A stretch of DNA of 64,000 nucleotides. It comes from Cordia subcordata (Eukaryota; Streptophyta; Magnoliopsida; Boraginales; Cordiaceae). The DNA is taken from positions 304,501 to 368,500 of the forward strand of contig JAPTOF010000006.1 in NCBI GenBank assembly GCA_028554755.1, read 5' to 3'. Below are positions 12,518 through 23,936 of the stretch, one piece after another. The position numbers and the translations under genes are program-made. The notes below the pieces were generated by a model, which worked only from the letters and a program-made list of their open reading frames with translations, had not been told where the DNA came from and ran no database searches. How positions within the stretch are numbered: position 1 is the stretch's first letter; the number at the start of each line of letters is the position of its first letter.

Positions 12518-15500
12518 ATGTCCTTGCATTTCCAAGTTGCGACGCTTGTGGATTCACCATCTTACCCTAATGCTGTCGCGTGGTCTGAGGAGAATTTGGT
12601 TGCTGTGGCCTCCGGTCATATAGTCACCATCCTGGTAAATTTCTAAGTATACTCATTCTTATTTGACCCAATGCTGTTGAAAATCATTATATTATTGTCT
12701 CTTCACTTTTCTTTTCGTCTTCTTCTTTTTTTTTAATGTTTTGTTTGTGTTGTTTTCAATTACTAGTTCGCTTTAGTGATTATCTTGACTATTTTCATTC
12801 TCAATTTAGAATCCGGCAATGCCTTGTGGACCTCGAGGACTGATCAATGTACCAGCCAGTGACCCATTTTCCATTGGAGTTATTGAACGAACAGGTATCT
12901 CACATTTTCAATGCTACCCACAATTGATTTGTTACAAGTTTTGTATAAATTTCAGAATTTGAATTGATTTGTTACAAGTTTTGTATAAATTTCAGAATTT
13001 GATTTTCTCTATGTTGCTGTACATCTTTTACTCTGTTGCTGAGATCTGTAACTCGCTAGTCTCTATATGTAAAAATATTTCAACAGATTTGCTGTCCGCT
13101 TGTTTGCTACCTACTTCTTTGTCTCGGGACATTGGTCCTCGTGTTCGATCAATTTCCTGGTCTCCGATTGGGTTGGCTCCCAACTCAGGGTATAAAGTTG
13201 AACTCTTTTCACTTTGCCTTGTGTTTCTTCGATGTCATGGCACATAAATGATGCCTTTAATTTTGCCCTTTGTCAATATTGCTACACATACAAGGATTAG
13301 TAATGAACCTATTGATTACAGTTGTTTACTTGCTGTTTGTACCACCAATGGACGTGTGAAGCTGTACCGCATGCCTTGCCGTGAATTTTCTGCAGAGTGG
13401 ATTGAGGTATGGACCACATTATGCAAAATTTGCTTATGGATTGGATATAACTTGTTCTATCTAGCGTGTTTTTCGAACTATTAAAATGTGAGTACTCCCA
13501 TCAACTGCAGAAGATTTATTTGTAGTGGAAGATGAAATTCCTTTTTCTTTTTCCCCCTCTTTTGGTAGTGACACAGAGCTCCACTATAAATTTCAAAGTC
13601 AACTACTAAAAGGAAAGGGCAGAAAAGAATTAATTCAAAATACTTTCTTCTAGTTCAGCTTCCAGCTCATATTGGATTGTGTTGAATTTATTGAAAATCA
13701 GACCTGCTGTATAGCTACGCTACATGAATTTTTGATGTAATCATCAGGCAGGGGTGCATGTTAGGTTTTGAATTTAATCAGTTTGAAGCTAATGTATATT
13801 ATGCCAGCAAACATTGGGTTGTGGTTTCCAGGGGTGTGCATTTCTCAGATATATATGCCAAGGTGTACTTTAACATTGTATTTGTGCAATTAGATACTAA
13901 TTACGGTGATAAGCTGGGGCAGCTTCCTTTTGTGGTTGTGTTCCTTATTTTTTCTTATAATAAACTCCAAACTCTTTGTGTGGGCTTTAAAAATATATCT
14001 TTGGTTATATAGGGAAATTGCTTGCTTATGGTTACTTCTTTTGTTAAGCAATGTATTATTAGCTACTTGCTTTTTTCGACATTCTTATTCTCTTTTTGAT
14101 TGCTATTTCTTCTTAATGAAAAGATTTCACTCCTTTTACATCAAAACAGAAGTTTAGCTTCAATTATTGTGAGTCAGTAGGGGTCTTCTACAATCTTCCA
14201 TAGTACTTTCTTAATTGCCTTTTTTCCCCTTCATGAACTGTTGAACTCTGCATATATGGCTATTGTTACAATAGTTCTTCACTTTTAAATTTTTTATAGG
14301 TTCTGGATGTTTCTGAAATGCTGCATATCTATCTAACTAATGTTGGCTTTGAGGAGTCGGCCATTGTTTCTTATGAAATTTCAGATGTAAGTTAATATCA
14401 CTTGGCAAGTTTTAGTTTTCACTTGGTGCCTTATTATTAAGTTGCATATGTAAGTGCTGCTATTTTTCCCCCCTTCTATTTCTCCAGGAGCAACATCATC
14501 GAATTTCTGATGATCAAATATGTGCTGATATTGTCCCGGTCCCTATGTTAACGAAATGCAAGCGAAGGAAACATAATACATTGACCGTAATGTACACTGT
14601 TCTCTGTACTACTGATTCTTTGTAGTATTTGATATTAGTATTATTTCAATTTGATTTGAGGATGGAAAAATAATGCCTTGAGCATAATATACACTATTCT
14701 GTATAGTCCTGATCCTTTCAAGATATTTCATATAAGTAGCACTAGGTCTATTTGAGTTGAGGATCTAATCAGTTAAGAAAAATAATCATCTGTTCTACTT
14801 GTTAAATGAGTTTTTGTTCTGGTCGTTTTTATTGCATCTCTAATGTGTCAAATAAATCTCTGTATGAACTTGTATCTTCAATTAGTTATTTGTTTTATTC
14901 AGCAGTTTGTAGAATAAAAAAATCTTCATTTTTTATTTTTTACTCCAAACAGTCAAGATCCCAATCAGACAATCTGAAAGAAAATACTTCCATTAAGAGA
15001 TCAAGGGCCCAGAAGATAGTACCAGACACTGAACTCCCATTAATAAGCGCAAAGCAATATGCTTCTAGGAATGCAATGTTATCTTCACTCATTGTGGCAT
15101 GGTCACCCATTCTGCATGTGTCACCTGAGAGCGGAGGAGATTCTGCTAATGACTTATCCACTGCCTGCTCCATATTAGCAGTAGGAGCGAAGTCTGGTAG
15201 AATATCATTCTGGAGGATTCATGGACCAAACTGCTACTCTATTACAAACAGCAAGGAGTCAATTACTGCATCACTTATTGGACTTACTGAGGCACATTGC
15301 ACATGGATCACAGCAGCTACATGGGCATTATATGTTTCTGATCCTTCAAAGCCTCAGCTCTTATTGGCTACTGGGAGTTCTGATGGGAGGTAAGTTGGTA
15401 GCACTACATCCTAATCAGCAGTTAAGTTTCATAGGGATTTTTGTCAGTTTTTATTGTAATAAACTGTTAGGAGGAAGATTTTGGCAATCTTTAACCCAGT

Positions 15501-18500
15501 TGAGGGCATTAATGATCAACTTGATGTTTCCTAAATATATACAGGGATGGTTTGATGTTTCACATTTTGGATCAACTTGATGTTTACTAAATATATACAG
15601 GGATGGTTTGATGTTTCACATTTTGGATCAACTTGATGTTTACTAAATATATACAGGGATGGTTTGATGTTTCACATTTTGGTTATTATTAGTGAAACAT
15701 ATAGCAGTGGGCTATGCACTGCCGCAAATACGAATTGTTTTGTTTGTATTCTTGTACACATTTGTAATGGAACCAAAATTTTATAGACATTTCTTGGTAT
15801 TGTTCTGCAGAAACAATTAGATGGTTTATGAAAAATAAGTTGTCTGTGTGTCTTAAAGAGGTTCACTGCAACCATATACGATCTACTGTAAATATGCTAG
15901 TTTTTTGAGTTTTCATGTCCTCCACTTGTAACCTGCAGAAACTCATTTAGGACCTTTCTTACCTAGTTACCCTACTCTTTTACTTGTTTATGATGGACAT
16001 TAAGCATCAGACTAGATCAATAGTGAGAAGTTGTCATCAATAGATTTCTTGGTCCCCTTTCTTAAGTCTAAGTGTTCGTAGTAATACAGGTAGGTGAACA
16101 GGATTATGAACAGGTTTCCTTTTTTGTCTGTCAGTGCAAAGATCTGGCAGGCGTGTAGTGAGGAGCTGCTGAGAATGTCAGAAGTTACTCGGGCTCCATT
16201 TTCTCTTATGAAAGAGGTCAGCCTTTTCTATGGAATCTTATCTTTTTTCTGTCATCGTCTTGAAGTGATAACTGAAGGAGTATTATTGTCATTGTCTTTA
16301 TAACTTTAATTGTTGTCACAGATTACAGTTGATGATTCTGTCCCTATCTCAGCACTTGCACTTATTGTGCCTGTGAAGGCACCACACAAGTTGCTCTTAG
16401 CAATTGGTAAAGGATCTGGATCAGTTGAAGTGTGGAGTTGTGATATACCTACCAGCACATTTGAGAAAGCTGGCACCTATGATGCACATGGTCAAATTGT
16501 AAGTTCTTGCGGTGATTCATTCTTTGACTGCCTCAGTGGTTGTTAACTTGATTTTAACTTCTCAGGTCACAGGTTTAGCTTGGGCTTTTGATGGAAATTG
16601 TTTGTATAGTTGCAGCCAGGTACCCGAGGCTATGGAATTCAGTTGCCTAAATATATTATTCTGAATTTGCTACCTCTCATTCATTTAAATATTTATGGAA
16701 TATTTTCTTTTTGAATTTATTTATCATGGAAATAATCTCATAGTAGTGATGGGTGAAAAATATTACTCTTATCAGTGTCAACTATAAGAAGCGTTTCTTT
16801 GTTGTGAACTTTTTCTTCTTTGATGCGGTTGGCACTTACCAAGATACACATCTATTTCTGTTACAATTTCTCATATATGATGAAATCCCCCCAAGCCCTT
16901 GCTGAATGAATATTTCTCTTTCAGAATTTAGAGTCCCTTCTAATGCTGAGGCTTGAGTAAGCTGGCTAAGCTAATATGGTACTGGGTCAATAGAAATAAC
17001 TTGTTACTAACTAGGATTAGGTTAGAATAAAGTCCTCTTCTTTCAAGTATGATGAATCAGATGCTTAAGTTCAATTGATTGCTTTCTCTGTGGTCTTACT
17101 CACTTTCCTATTGGCATCTTATGTGTTCAGTATTGAGTTTCTCAGATCCCAAGTGGGTGCCCCATCTGTGTTTTGTGGTGCAGTGAGTATGTAAGGAACC
17201 AATAGATATAAGAAGCCATTTTGTGGACATTACATTATGACAGCCAGAGTTAAAGTTATGGATGTAAAGTTGGATCATTAATGAAAGCGGCCATTCTTTC
17301 ACTCTGTTTTTTTTCAATTGTAGGACAACACCATTTGCAGCTGGACTTTACATGGAAACTTTCTATCTGAAGCACCTATTCCTTCGAATACTCCTGGATT
17401 GAAGAGCTCCACTGATGTAGGATGTAACTTTTTCTTTTTATTTTCGTCTATCAACTTTGTTAATGTTCAATGATTAGAGTGTTTTTTTTTTTCCCTCCAG
17501 GTTCCATATGTGTTTGATTCTTGCTATGGTGTGGCATTATCCCCTGGAAATCTGGTGGTTGCCGTGGTATTGTATTTCACTCTTAAGAAGTTCTCTAATT
17601 TTGCTTGATTTGTTACTTCACTCCTGTGCTTCTAGTTATGGGCTATTTCATCGTCCTTTTATTGCCTTCCCCTGAATGTGATTCTTGAATGCAAGGCAAG
17701 TCTAACAGCTGAAGAGGAGTGTGATCTTCTAGAATTTATATATTTAGTTTAGAATATCAAGTGAACTTTTTTGTCTGCGACTTAGGGAGGAATATTAACC
17801 TCTAAACTTTGCCCAAGTTTCTACTTGGTGGTTCTCAAGTCTTTTTTGACACTTTCTTGCGAAAAAACTCTAAGAGACCTTTGGTTCTTCATATCCTCCT
17901 CATTATCCTGTGTATTTGGAAATCCACTTGAAAGTGGTGAGGGGATGGCAGCAGATGGACAAACAGAAAATGATCAAGGGGATTATGGTCTTTTCTGGTT
18001 TAATAGATATTCTCTGAGACACCGTATCTTATATTGTTTCCTGCAGAGGGGTCTCATTGAAATTACGGGCCATAACATTGATCACACTAGTCCAACGTAA
18101 TGCTGTAAAAACTCTTTGGTTGTGACTTTATAACTCCTCTCTGAGGGTGGTTCTTATGGTTTATGTCAACCATTAGGATGGAGGGAGGCTCAACACGAGA
18201 TCTAAAATTTATTTTAGCACATTCCTTCTTGTCATTTTGTTTGAATCAGTTTGATGGGTTCATTGAACTTAAAACATGGTTTTTAGACTGCTTATAGATG
18301 AAGCTGATGTTTCTTCTTGTGGATATAAACCCAACAAATTTCCATATCTGGTATCTGCAGGCTCGTAGTTTCGATGCTGATCTTTTAAATTCAATGTACC
18401 AGAAAAGGTCAGTTACATAAATCTTCCTATTTCTTGTTGGAGTTTACCCCATTATGGAAAGAAATGAGATATGATATGAACTGATGTACAGACATGTGCA

Positions 18501-19967
18501 TATGTGAAGCTGTATGACCATGTATACACACAGATGAATCAACATACGCTATGCATGCTTGCCTTCAGATATAGAATTCAAGAATTAGTAGACTAGAGTT
18601 CTGTTTGTTTGTTTTGATTTTGCTTTTCTCATTCTAACATGCAAAAATACTAGGGCGCTGAAAGCTGCCATTGAGTTTCTGTGGATTGGAGGACAGCAAC
18701 TAGACAATTCCCCCAGTGGACATCCAGATTTTGATGTTGAATTGTTTTCTGGTTTCCCTGAAAAGGAATTAGTACATTGGGAAAGTAATACTTTGTGGTC
18801 CTTAAATCTATTTCAAGACCTGGATAAGCCACTGGTCACTTGGGATGTCATAGCTGCATTATTGGCCTTTAAGCAATCTATTCCCAAGTACACGGAGCAT
18901 ATACTTTCAAAATGGCTAGGATCTTATGTTGGAGAAAGTGTTGGCAGTTTAAGAATGATCTTATCTAAAGTCTCTATGTCCCTTACAAAGATGACATCAC
19001 GTCAGTTGAACCTCGTAAACATCATAACTAGGCATGTGGTACTCAGGGAACTAAAGGCAGATAAAATTAATGGCCAGGAGTTAGATGTAGAAAAAATGAC
19101 TGTTGATGAAGAGGGAGAATGGAGTTTATGGATGAACCTACTTGTGAATGGTGAAATGGAGCTTCGACATAGGCTTGTGAGTTTCAGTTTCTCAGCCATT
19201 TTCAGTCTTCTCTCTGATTCTTCCACTGATTTTCGTAAATTGGGATGCTGGATCCCGGCTGGGTTAGCCCAGATGGAGCAGTGGGTTGCACTTAACGAGA
19301 GAAATGCCGAGGACAAGATCAAACTCCTTACAGAAGATATCCCAAAAGTTGAGAAGAGGTAATCCATGGAATTCTCTTCTTTTTGGCACGCTTTCACATT
19401 CACATGTGTTAGCCTTTCATTTAGGCAGGAGCATGATCGAGTAGATTACATCACAACGACAAACAGAGTGGTGGATCAGACCTCCTCTGGAATTGCATTC
19501 ATCTAGCTTATGTTAAAATAGACTGTCATCATACAGTTTCTAGTTGACTTACTAATTTATTTGATTTTTATTTCCTGAACAGCCAACTTCACTCGTTATG
19601 TGAGTATGTAGTGGAGGAGAGATGCAGTTTCTGTACAGCATTAGTTCCATTTGAATCTGCGGAAGAAGCATTTTGTCAAGGAGAGGAACGCGGTGCTGAA
19701 GTTGGTCAGCGACATAAACTAGCACGCTGTGCTGTTTCTATGCGCGTCTGCCCAGCTACTCCGACATGGTGTTGTGTGTCTTGTCAGAGACGTTCTCAGG
19801 CTTTGGTTCCTAAAGCCTTTTTCACCATGCGTGGATTTTCTTTAGATGCCGAATCTTCTGTCAACTCAGTTATCCGTATAGAGACCCTGAGACCATTTTG
19901 TCCCTTTTGTGGGATACTCTTACAAAGATTACTGCCAGAATTCTTGCTTTCAGCATCTCCTGTGTAA
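12518..19967 (+). CDS. TFIIIC 90-kDa-subunit-like WD40/zinc-finger protein, 15 exons, 873 aa
   Basis: Exons: 12518-12634, 12810-12894, 13087-13189, 13322-13406, 14300-14386, 14488-14586, 14953-15389, 16135-16216, 16322-16498, 16566-16619, 17324-17416, 17501-17566, 18361-18407, 18654-19358, 19583-19967. The frame is open over 2622 nt. Residues about 1-520 form WD40-like blades, with motifs such as SGRISFWR, GSAKIWQ, GSVEVWS and DNTICSW. The last exon (from about residue 746) is a cysteine-rich zinc region with CSFC, CCVSC and CPFCG pairs and a CPATPTW turn, the layout of the putative zinc-finger domain of TFIIIC subunits. TFIIIC recognises internal promoters of tRNA genes and recruits TFIIIB for RNA polymerase III. 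The closest relative I recall is the Arabidopsis transducin/WD40 protein At3g49400. The role is inferred from domain order. Confidence 0.87.
12922..13001. repeat. 40-bp tandem duplication in intron 2 of the TFIIIC90-like gene
   Basis: The segment beginning AATTGATTTGTTACAAGTTT at 12922 occurs again at 12962 with the same sequence. Each copy contains a TTTCAG that resembles a splice acceptor. The true acceptor (AACAG at 13086) lies downstream and keeps the frame. Confidence 0.8.
15514..15681. repeat. Minisatellite, 3 copies of 56 bp, intron 7 of the TFIIIC90-like gene
   Basis: Copies start at 15514, 15570 and 15626 with GATCAACTTGATGTTT, and each continues into TAAATATATACAGGGATGG. The first copy differs by one base (TTTCCTAAA instead of TTTACTAAA). 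The array is intronic, noncoding and nearly identical between copies, so likely young and possibly variable in length between individuals. Confidence 0.9.
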
Positions 19968-20542
19968 AAACCTATATTTGTTTAGCGTGCTAATGTTACA
20001 ATCTGCTGCATGCATGAGATTTGGTGAAGAAATCATTCTACAGAATCAAAAAAGCTCGATAGGGACATATTAATTTCATATTAAGATATGTTGGTGCATA
20101 TTAATTTCATATACGCATAGAATGGCCAAAGCTGCAATCTCGATTAGGAAGACAAAACTAACTCATCTGAGCTGGCTTATATGAAAGGAAGTGCCATCTT
20201 TTTCTTTTTGTTTTCATTAATTTTTAGGTAAAGCAATCAACTTTAAAGTCTGCGCTCAAGATTACCGAACCCGCATTTCAAGGCTTAACTTTGATAATCC
20301 GAAAAGCATCTTTGTCCAATTGTCCTTTTATAATTAATTAGCATTGCTGTTCTAACCAGCACCCTTTTTCACTAGAGTTAACATCAAGATCAGTCAGTGA
20401 GAATGATAACGTGGATTTACAGCTATTCGGAGAGTTATTCTGTTACTAGAGGAATTTAGTAATAATATACTGATTAGATTATTTCATATCCAAATTTTAG
20501 GAATTATTTAAAGACGAAGAAGTAGAAGAAAAGCCACGGGTG
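19968..20542. other. 3' flank of the TFIIIC90-like gene and spacer
   Basis: This is 3' UTR followed by A+T-rich sequence. A short phrase, CATATTAATTTCATAT, recurs near 20,066 and 20,097. No gene is visible. Confidence 0.5.
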
Positions 20543-21243
20543 ATCAGTCTGTACAAAGCTTATCTCTTATTTCTACCGCCTCTCTCTCGCCACCGTTCCC
20601 CCTCTCCTCCACCTCTTTCTTCCCTCCCCGTCTTCCTCCTTTCTTATCCGGTGTGCGGTGCTGGTCTTCAGGCGTTTTCTCCTCTCTCTCTTGCCTCAGC
20701 CCTGGGCTAGTGGCATCATTTTTTTGTTACGTAATTATTCTGTTTTTTATTTATTTTATATACTATTTTTCTATCAGTTATATAAAATTCTCAGGTATTT
20801 TATTTTCTTGATAACTCTAATTGGAGTAATAAGTAGTTTGATTTTGCTGTAGCTTGTGGGATGGTTAGTGCTGCTTGTGTGATGTTTGGTTCTCATGCAG
20901 TACAAGTTTGTTATGCTTTTGCGACTTTTTCAAATTCCGTTGGAAGACATGTGTCTGCTATTCGGAAATACATCCTATCTTCCAACGTGCAATCGAGCAT
21001 GTCTATGGTTATACTAACAGTGTAGCAGATTGGATTGCCCATGCGATTATGATAGATTCTTTTATTTTTGCTAGGACTTGTACTCTTTTTTAAAGCCATG
21101 TTTGTTGATGTACAAATTTTCTTTATTTTGTGTCTTGAGCGTATTTTCCTTGATGTATAAGCCATGGTTTCTTGTAAAGTTTTAGTTTATTAATAGTATC
21201 TCTACCTTGACCCCCCCCCCCAAAAAAAAATCAGTCTGTACAA
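20543..21243 (+). mobile_element. Short LINE-derived retrotransposon insert with RNase H tail, poly-A end and target-site duplication
   Basis: The 14-bp word ATCAGTCTGTACAA occurs at 20543-20556 and again at 21230-21243. Between them lies a 673-bp unit that ends in a C run followed by nine A's (21221-21229), the signature of target-primed reverse transcription. Its 5' part is CT-rich, like a transcript leader. Positions 20,970-21,060 encode HVYGYTNSVADWIAHAI, which resembles the C-terminal end of the RNase H domain in plant non-LTR elements (histidine followed by a NxVAD motif). No reverse transcriptase or endonuclease is present. The unit is therefore an internally deleted or 5'-rearranged LINE copy that would have needed proteins supplied in trans. 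The identical target duplications argue for a fairly recent insertion. Confidence 0.75.
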
Positions 21244-21247
21244 TTTT

Positions 21248-21645
21248 CTAAGGCTAATTTTTTATAAAAAATTTTTGATTAAATTACATGTTACCTTCAT
21301 GTATTCTGATTTATGTGTATTATACTTTTTTATAGTATCAAAACTAACTAGTTACTCTCCTGTACTCTGACCTAATGTGTACTATACTTTTCTATAATAT
21401 CAAAACTAACTAATTAGTCTTCTAAAATCCTTAAAAGTGTATAAAATACCTCTTTAAAATTTTTTAAAAGTGTGCAAAATATCCCCTGAAATATATTATA
21501 GTAGGGGTATTTTGCACACTTTAATTTTAAAAAGTCTGAAAAAATAATTAACTCGTTTTGATTTTATAAAGGAGTATGATGCACATAAGTCAGAATACAA
21601 GGAGTAATATATAATTTACTAAAAAATTTTTTTTGCTAAATTTAG
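21248..21645. mobile_element. Long-terminal-inverted-repeat element (MITE-like), about 398 bp
   Basis: The first about 75 bp (from CTAAGGCTAATTTTTTATAA) match the reverse complement of the last about 75 bp (ending TTTTTGCTAAATTTAG), imperfectly but along their full length, including a shared block GTATTCTGAYTTATGTG. The interior also repeats part of the left arm directly (two blocks ending ATCAAAACTAACTA, near 21,335 and 21,405). The flanking word TCTGTACAATTTT occurs at 21235-21247 and 21646-21658, as a target duplication would. No coding capacity is present. The long TIRs resemble Mutator-type MITEs, but a 13-bp duplication is longer than their usual 9-11 bp, so the class is open. Confidence 0.65.
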
Positions 21646-21658
21646 TCTGTACAATTTT

Positions 21659-22655
21659 GTTTGCGAGTAGGGCTGCCGCACCGCATTGATGCCCTTTTCA
21701 AGAAAAACTAATAATTGAGTTAGTTACTGTTTCGTGCAGTGGAGAAAGGCCCTTATCAATTATTGTTTTTTATGCCACGCAAGAATGCTCGTCTATACGT
21801 GGCACCTCGACGTTTAAAGTGTTTTTTTTTCAACCGCCATCACCATGCGGCAATACCAACCAAACTCGTAATAAATTGCAGAAAACCGAAAAATAAACAA
21901 AGCTATTTGATGGGTTGAACATCCTGCATGTGAATTGGGATCGACGTACGCCTACACGCGTCTAAAAGACATATAATTTAATTTTCCATTCTAGTTACTC
22001 AAAAATAACTCCCACTCAAGAAAAAAAGAAAATCTAAAATAATAAGAAGTAATTTGGTTCGTTTCTTTTGCTAGACTACAATCTACAAATTGGCACTATT
22101 CACATGAATAATGTACTACTAGAATAAAATTGTAGTTGATAATTATTTTACTTGTGACCAAAACGTTGAAACTAAGATATTATTTTAAAACTTCTAATTA
22201 GAAAAGATAAAAAAAAAGTTTGATATTGACTAAATATCACTATTTTATGGTATGTATTTAATATGTCATTCATGAACTCAATTATTAAATTTATTAATTC
22301 AATAAGGATTCTCTAAAACTCTCCATTTGTCCATCACGAAATTATTTTTTTCTTTTTCTTGGGTATGACTCAATCATATGCAATGATATATACATGTAAT
22401 GCCATCAATGCCTATGATATGCAATTATACAATCTATGATTTCAAATAGGACTACATTATCACATATAATAAACATAAAAAGGGAAAAGAAATTATTACA
22501 CATAATAAACATACACAGGCAAAAGATATGGGCTCAATTGGGCCTGTTCTGTTCAGTTTTGGACTCTCGTGAAGCAGTTCTGAAAAGTAAGCCTTGCCCA
22601 AACCGGACCACCTAAACTACAAAAGAACAGACGCCTCTTTCTTTTTATCTCGCTC
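21659..22655. other. Spacer upstream of the SINE
   Basis: A+T-rich intergenic sequence with no recognisable gene. A short direct repeat of TACACATAATAAACATA type occurs near 22,455-22,510. Nothing else stands out. Confidence 0.5.
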
Positions 22656-22667
22656 TCTAAATCACTA

Positions 22668-22911
22668 TTTTTTTTTTTTTTAAGGATTAATCCGAAAGCG
22701 AACCCCTTTCCCACCTGTGCCAGAGGTCCCATGACTAGGTGGGTTATAAATTAGGGATGTGCATGAGTGGCAATTTCTGGGAGAGGGCCAAGCGGTCGCG
22801 AACGTGAATTTCATGATATTTTAGATGAAGCTAGCGCGCGATTCAAACTCGCGTTATCAGAGTATTTCCACCCCAATCACCTGGCCAATTACCAACTTAC
22901 CAATGCTTCCA
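22668..22911 (-). mobile_element. tRNA-derived SINE with poly-A tail and 12-bp target duplication
   Basis: On the minus strand the unit starts GGAAGCATTGGTAAGTTGG (an A-box-like region), has a B-box-like GAGTTTGAATC at 22850-22840, continues through a conserved-looking body with GGGTTCGCTTTCGG, and ends in a run of 14 A's (seen as T's at 22668-22681). It is flanked by TCTAAATCACTA (22656-22667) and TCTAAGTCACTA (22912-22923), a 12-bp target duplication with one mismatch. Size (244 bp), internal pol III promoter boxes, A tail and duplication together define a plant SINE. It sits about 200 bp upstream of the CID-like gene leader. Confidence 0.8.
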
Positions 22912-23119
22912 TCTAAGTCACTACTTGCTTTGGTCTATGCTGTGTGTATTTGACCAAAAAAGTGTGTGCGCGTATATAATATGTTATATATTTTCTGTTT
23001 CTCTTTATCAGTGCAAGCTCAATAAAATTTATTACAAATATTTACTACTGATAATACTTTCTTCTTCTTTCTTCTCGTTTCTCACGATCTCCAATGGACA
23101 CCATTTAAGCTTTCATCAG

Positions 23120-23241
23120 GTAAAAATAGAACCTTTTTTTTTTTTGTTAAAAAAATTTCTTCTACGAACAAAATGTGCTGAATTTTCACTTTGATCGATC
23201 ATATATTATATTAAAAATTGGACCTTTTTTTTCCCCCGCAG
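23120..23241 (+). other. 5' UTR intron of the CID-like gene
   Basis: A GTAAAAA donor at 23120 and a CCCCCGCAG acceptor ending at 23241 bracket a T-rich 122-bp interval just upstream of the start codon. Splicing is inferred from these signals only. Confidence 0.5.
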
Positions 23242-23307
23242 AAACTAAAATCTTTCACAAGAGAGATTTTAGAAAAAAGAGAAGAAAATTATTGCTTTTT
23301 GGTTGGT

Positions 23308-23901
23308 ATGGCGGTAGTTGAGAATGCAGTGAGCGAAGTGGGCTCAGCGAATCGGTCCGGCCCGAATTCACAAAACGACGCGGTAGCCGTCGCCGATCAT
23401 CAGTCAACCAAGGTGAATAATCATAAACTCTTTACTATTTTTAGTCAATCAAACCCACCAATCAAAATAATAATCACAACAAAAGGTTTTACCTTGCATT
23501 TTTTGTTGCTAATGATAATAATAGTAACACTGATAATCAGCTCCAAAACCAGGAGCAACAGCAGCAGAAGATAAGCTCACAGATGGGTACAGTTCAGCTG
23601 CAGCAGCACAGCATCAATGGTAATGGAGTGCCTCAGCTGACAAGAAATGGTGGTGATCGTGTTAATGATGATGCAGACGTGGAAGGTTTCAAGAAAGAAA
23701 TGAGGGATTTGGCGGAAATGCTCTCTAAATTGAACCCCATGGCTGCGGAGTTTGTGCCACCATCACTTGCTGCTGCCAACAGCAACCATAGACTGGTGCC
23801 GACTATGCCCCACCCCGGTGGAGGGCTTTTTGGGTATAACGCTAACAATTTTGTATTGCACCCTGATGCTGGAGTTGTCGATGGAAATTCCACCAGACGG
23901 G

Positions 23902-23936
<35 letters not shown>

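Noticed and set aside
19002..19403. 133-codon minus-strand open frame
   Set aside because: It is the antisense shadow of exon 14 of the TFIIIC90-like gene.
22840..22911. Possible tRNA gene on the minus strand
   Set aside because: The B-box-like word and A-box region lack a cloverleaf and are followed by a SINE body, A tail and target duplication.
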